From positions 1-7,524 of the forward strand of contig CAKTGD010000079.1 of assembly GCA_934561335.1 (NCBI GenBank): a DNA stretch of 7,524 nt. Direction: 5' to 3'. The notes beneath the pieces were generated by a model that had not been told where the DNA came from, ran no database searches, and was given only the letters and a program-made list of their open reading frames with translations. Positions 6,785-7,524 of this stretch are shown here, piece after piece (positions within the stretch are counted from its first letter, which is position 1; each line of letters opens with the position of its first letter). The DNA comes from an uncultured Oscillospiraceae bacterium. Its GTDB lineage: Bacteria > Bacillota_A > Clostridia > Oscillospirales > Oscillospiraceae. The position numbers were made by a program, and so were the translations under genes.

Positions 6785-6813
6785 ATTATGCCATGAAGAG
6801 CGTGGATTTGCAA
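6785..6813 (-). promoter_or_regulatory. Putative sigma-A promoter for the SDR gene
   Basis: On the minus strand, TTGCAA (6813-6808), a 17-bp spacer and CATAAT (6790-6785) are present, with TGG just before the -10 giving a TGn extension. The predicted start near 6778 gives a very short leader of about 17 nt that contains the AAAGGA ribosome site. Confidence 0.7.
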
Positions 6814-7018
6814 GAGCGAGCAGTGCCTGCGGCACGTTGCAGCCCGAAAGATAGAAATGCCGCACTTGTGCGGCGGAACAGAAGACAGAGCATGATGGTC
6901 AGGAAGGGCGAGAAGTACCGTCTTTGCCGGTTTACCACCGCCGGGGAAGTAAACCTGTGCAGACACGCGAAGCGGTAAGGCGGCCATCTATTCCGTGGCC
7001 GAGATTTGGATAGACTGA
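6814..7018. other. Non-coding stretch with four inverted repeats
   Basis: No supported gene lies here. It contains four short inverted repeats: GTGCC/GGCAC (6823-6827/6831-6835), GCCGCA/TGCGGC (6859-6864/6869-6874), GGTTTAC/GTAAACC (6929-6935/6949-6955), and CGGCCA/TGGCCG (6981-6986/6996-7001). None is followed by a T tract. The stretch lies upstream of the SDR promoter and behind the permease terminator, so neither neighbouring transcript is expected to need it. It could be a dispersed intergenic repeat, a small RNA locus or decayed sequence. Confidence 0.5.
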
Positions 7019-7055
7019 AGATAAAAAGCAGCGCCCCAAGCGCTGCTTTTTATCT
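7019..7055 (-). terminator. Intrinsic terminator after the TauE/SafE gene
   Basis: A perfect 16-bp stem, AGATAAAAAGCAGCGC (7019-7034) with its complement (7040-7055), closes a CCCAA loop (7035-7039). Read on the minus strand, the 3' arm carries TTTTT. It begins 35 nt past the permease stop codon. The symmetric A/T tracts mean it could also stop plus-strand transcripts. Confidence 0.88.
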
Positions 7056-7090
7056 ATTCCAAAGAAGAATTTTCACGTTTTGCAGGCTGC

Positions 7091-7524
7091 TCATGTCAGC
7101 AGTTGAAAGAGCATAACAGCGATGCCGAGAATTACCAGAATTACGCCGGTAATGCGGTTTAACGTTCTGGCAGAGGCCTTGTTGGCGAAAACGGCGGCGA
7201 TTTGCGCCCATATCAGGGTAAACACAACGCACAGCGCGAACACTGTCCAGTCCGGCGCACCGCCGATGGTGAAGTGGGAAATTGCACCCGTCAGCGCGGT
7301 AAAGGCCATGATAAACACGCTGGTACCAACGGCGGTTTTCAGCTCATATCCCAGCACCGAGGTCAGAATCAGCAGCATCATCATACCGCCGCCGGCGCCC
7401 ACAAAGCCGCAGATAAAGCCGATTATTACGCCGCATATCACGGACTGAACGGCCCGCTTTCCCGGCGACACCGCCAGCATGGCCTCTTTTGTGGTCATGA
7501 CAGGCTTTACAATAAACTTGACAC
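7091..7524 (-). CDS. TauE/SafE-type membrane permease, C-terminal part (cut by window end)
   Basis: Partial gene: the frame remains open through base 7524, so the true start lies outside the window, and the ATG at 7498 is probably an internal Met. About 143 residues are visible. They contain the second-half family motif GFICGFVGAGGG followed by a long hydrophobic run, GTSVFIM, and about four membrane segments ending LFQLLT. TauE/SafE (formerly DUF81) proteins are integral membrane permeases, some of which export sulfite, sulfoacetate or related organosulfur anions. The substrate here cannot be read from the sequence. The 3' end is followed by a strong hairpin terminator, so it is the last gene of its transcript. 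Confidence 0.88.
   Translation of the reverse strand, partial: VKFIVKPVMTTKEAMLAVSPGKRAVQSVICGVIIGFICGFVGAGGGMMMLLILTSVLGYELKTAVGTSVFIMAFTALTGAISHFTIGGAPDWTVFALCVVFTLIWAQIAAVFANKASARTLNRITGVILVILGIAVMLFQLLT

Noticed and set aside
6676..6987. Small open frames on both strands in the SDR-permease gap (minus 6676-6987, plus 6715-6978)
   Set aside because: Both overlap the SDR start out of frame, lack ribosome sites, and translate to Arg/His/Cys-rich sequence without domain features.
1..7524. A novel defence, mobile or biosynthetic multi-gene system
   Set aside because: Every gene belongs to a recognisable housekeeping, transport or generic enzyme family, mostly in single-gene units. There are no transposases, integrases, nucleases, direct-repeat arrays or composition shifts to support such a system.

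Overview
The window looks like ordinary chromosomal DNA from a GC-moderate (mid-50s % by eye) low-branching Firmicute, most likely a gut-type Clostridia such as an Oscillospiraceae/Ruminococcaceae member. This is inferred from strong AGGAGG-type ribosome sites, sigma-A promoters with 17-bp spacing and TGn extensions, a glycine riboswitch in front of a sodium:amino-acid symporter, and the style of the protein sequences. No rRNA, tRNA, CRISPR array, transposase, phage gene or toxin-antitoxin pair is visible.

Layout. Positions 77-1892 (minus strand) hold a compact probable operon, tsaE-tsaB-upp: two components of the tRNA t6A modification machinery followed by uracil phosphoribosyltransferase. 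Across a 187-bp divergent promoter region lies a plus-strand SEDS-family (FtsW/RodA/SpoVE) membrane glycosyltransferase (2080-3237). Next comes a plus-strand unit with its own promoter, a single-aptamer glycine riboswitch with an intrinsic terminator (about 3341-3527), and an AGCS sodium:alanine/glycine symporter (3551-4969) closed by a perfect 17-bp hairpin terminator. A consensus promoter then drives a metallo-beta-lactamase-fold hydrolase (5106-5987) whose zinc motif is H-x-N-x-D-H. It converges stop-to-stop, with no base between them, on a minus-strand short-chain dehydrogenase (5988-6761). After about 330 bp of non-coding DNA with several inverted repeats, the window ends inside the C-terminal part of a minus-strand TauE/SafE-type membrane permease.

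How the parts work together. TsaE and TsaB would act with TsaC and TsaD (encoded elsewhere) to make t6A on ANN-decoding tRNAs; upp shares the transcript but serves pyrimidine salvage. The symporter is predicted to be controlled by intracellular glycine. A 12-bp pairing between the 5' strand of the aptamer core and the 5' half of the terminator suggests that glycine binding causes termination, an OFF switch on amino-acid uptake. The other genes appear to be independent single-gene units. I found no convincing undescribed multi-gene system. The items most worth following up are the riboswitch architecture (5' ghost-aptamer-like hairpin plus antiterminator), the altered zinc motif of the hydrolase, the palindrome over the dehydrogenase start codon, and the structured non-coding stretch 6814-7018.
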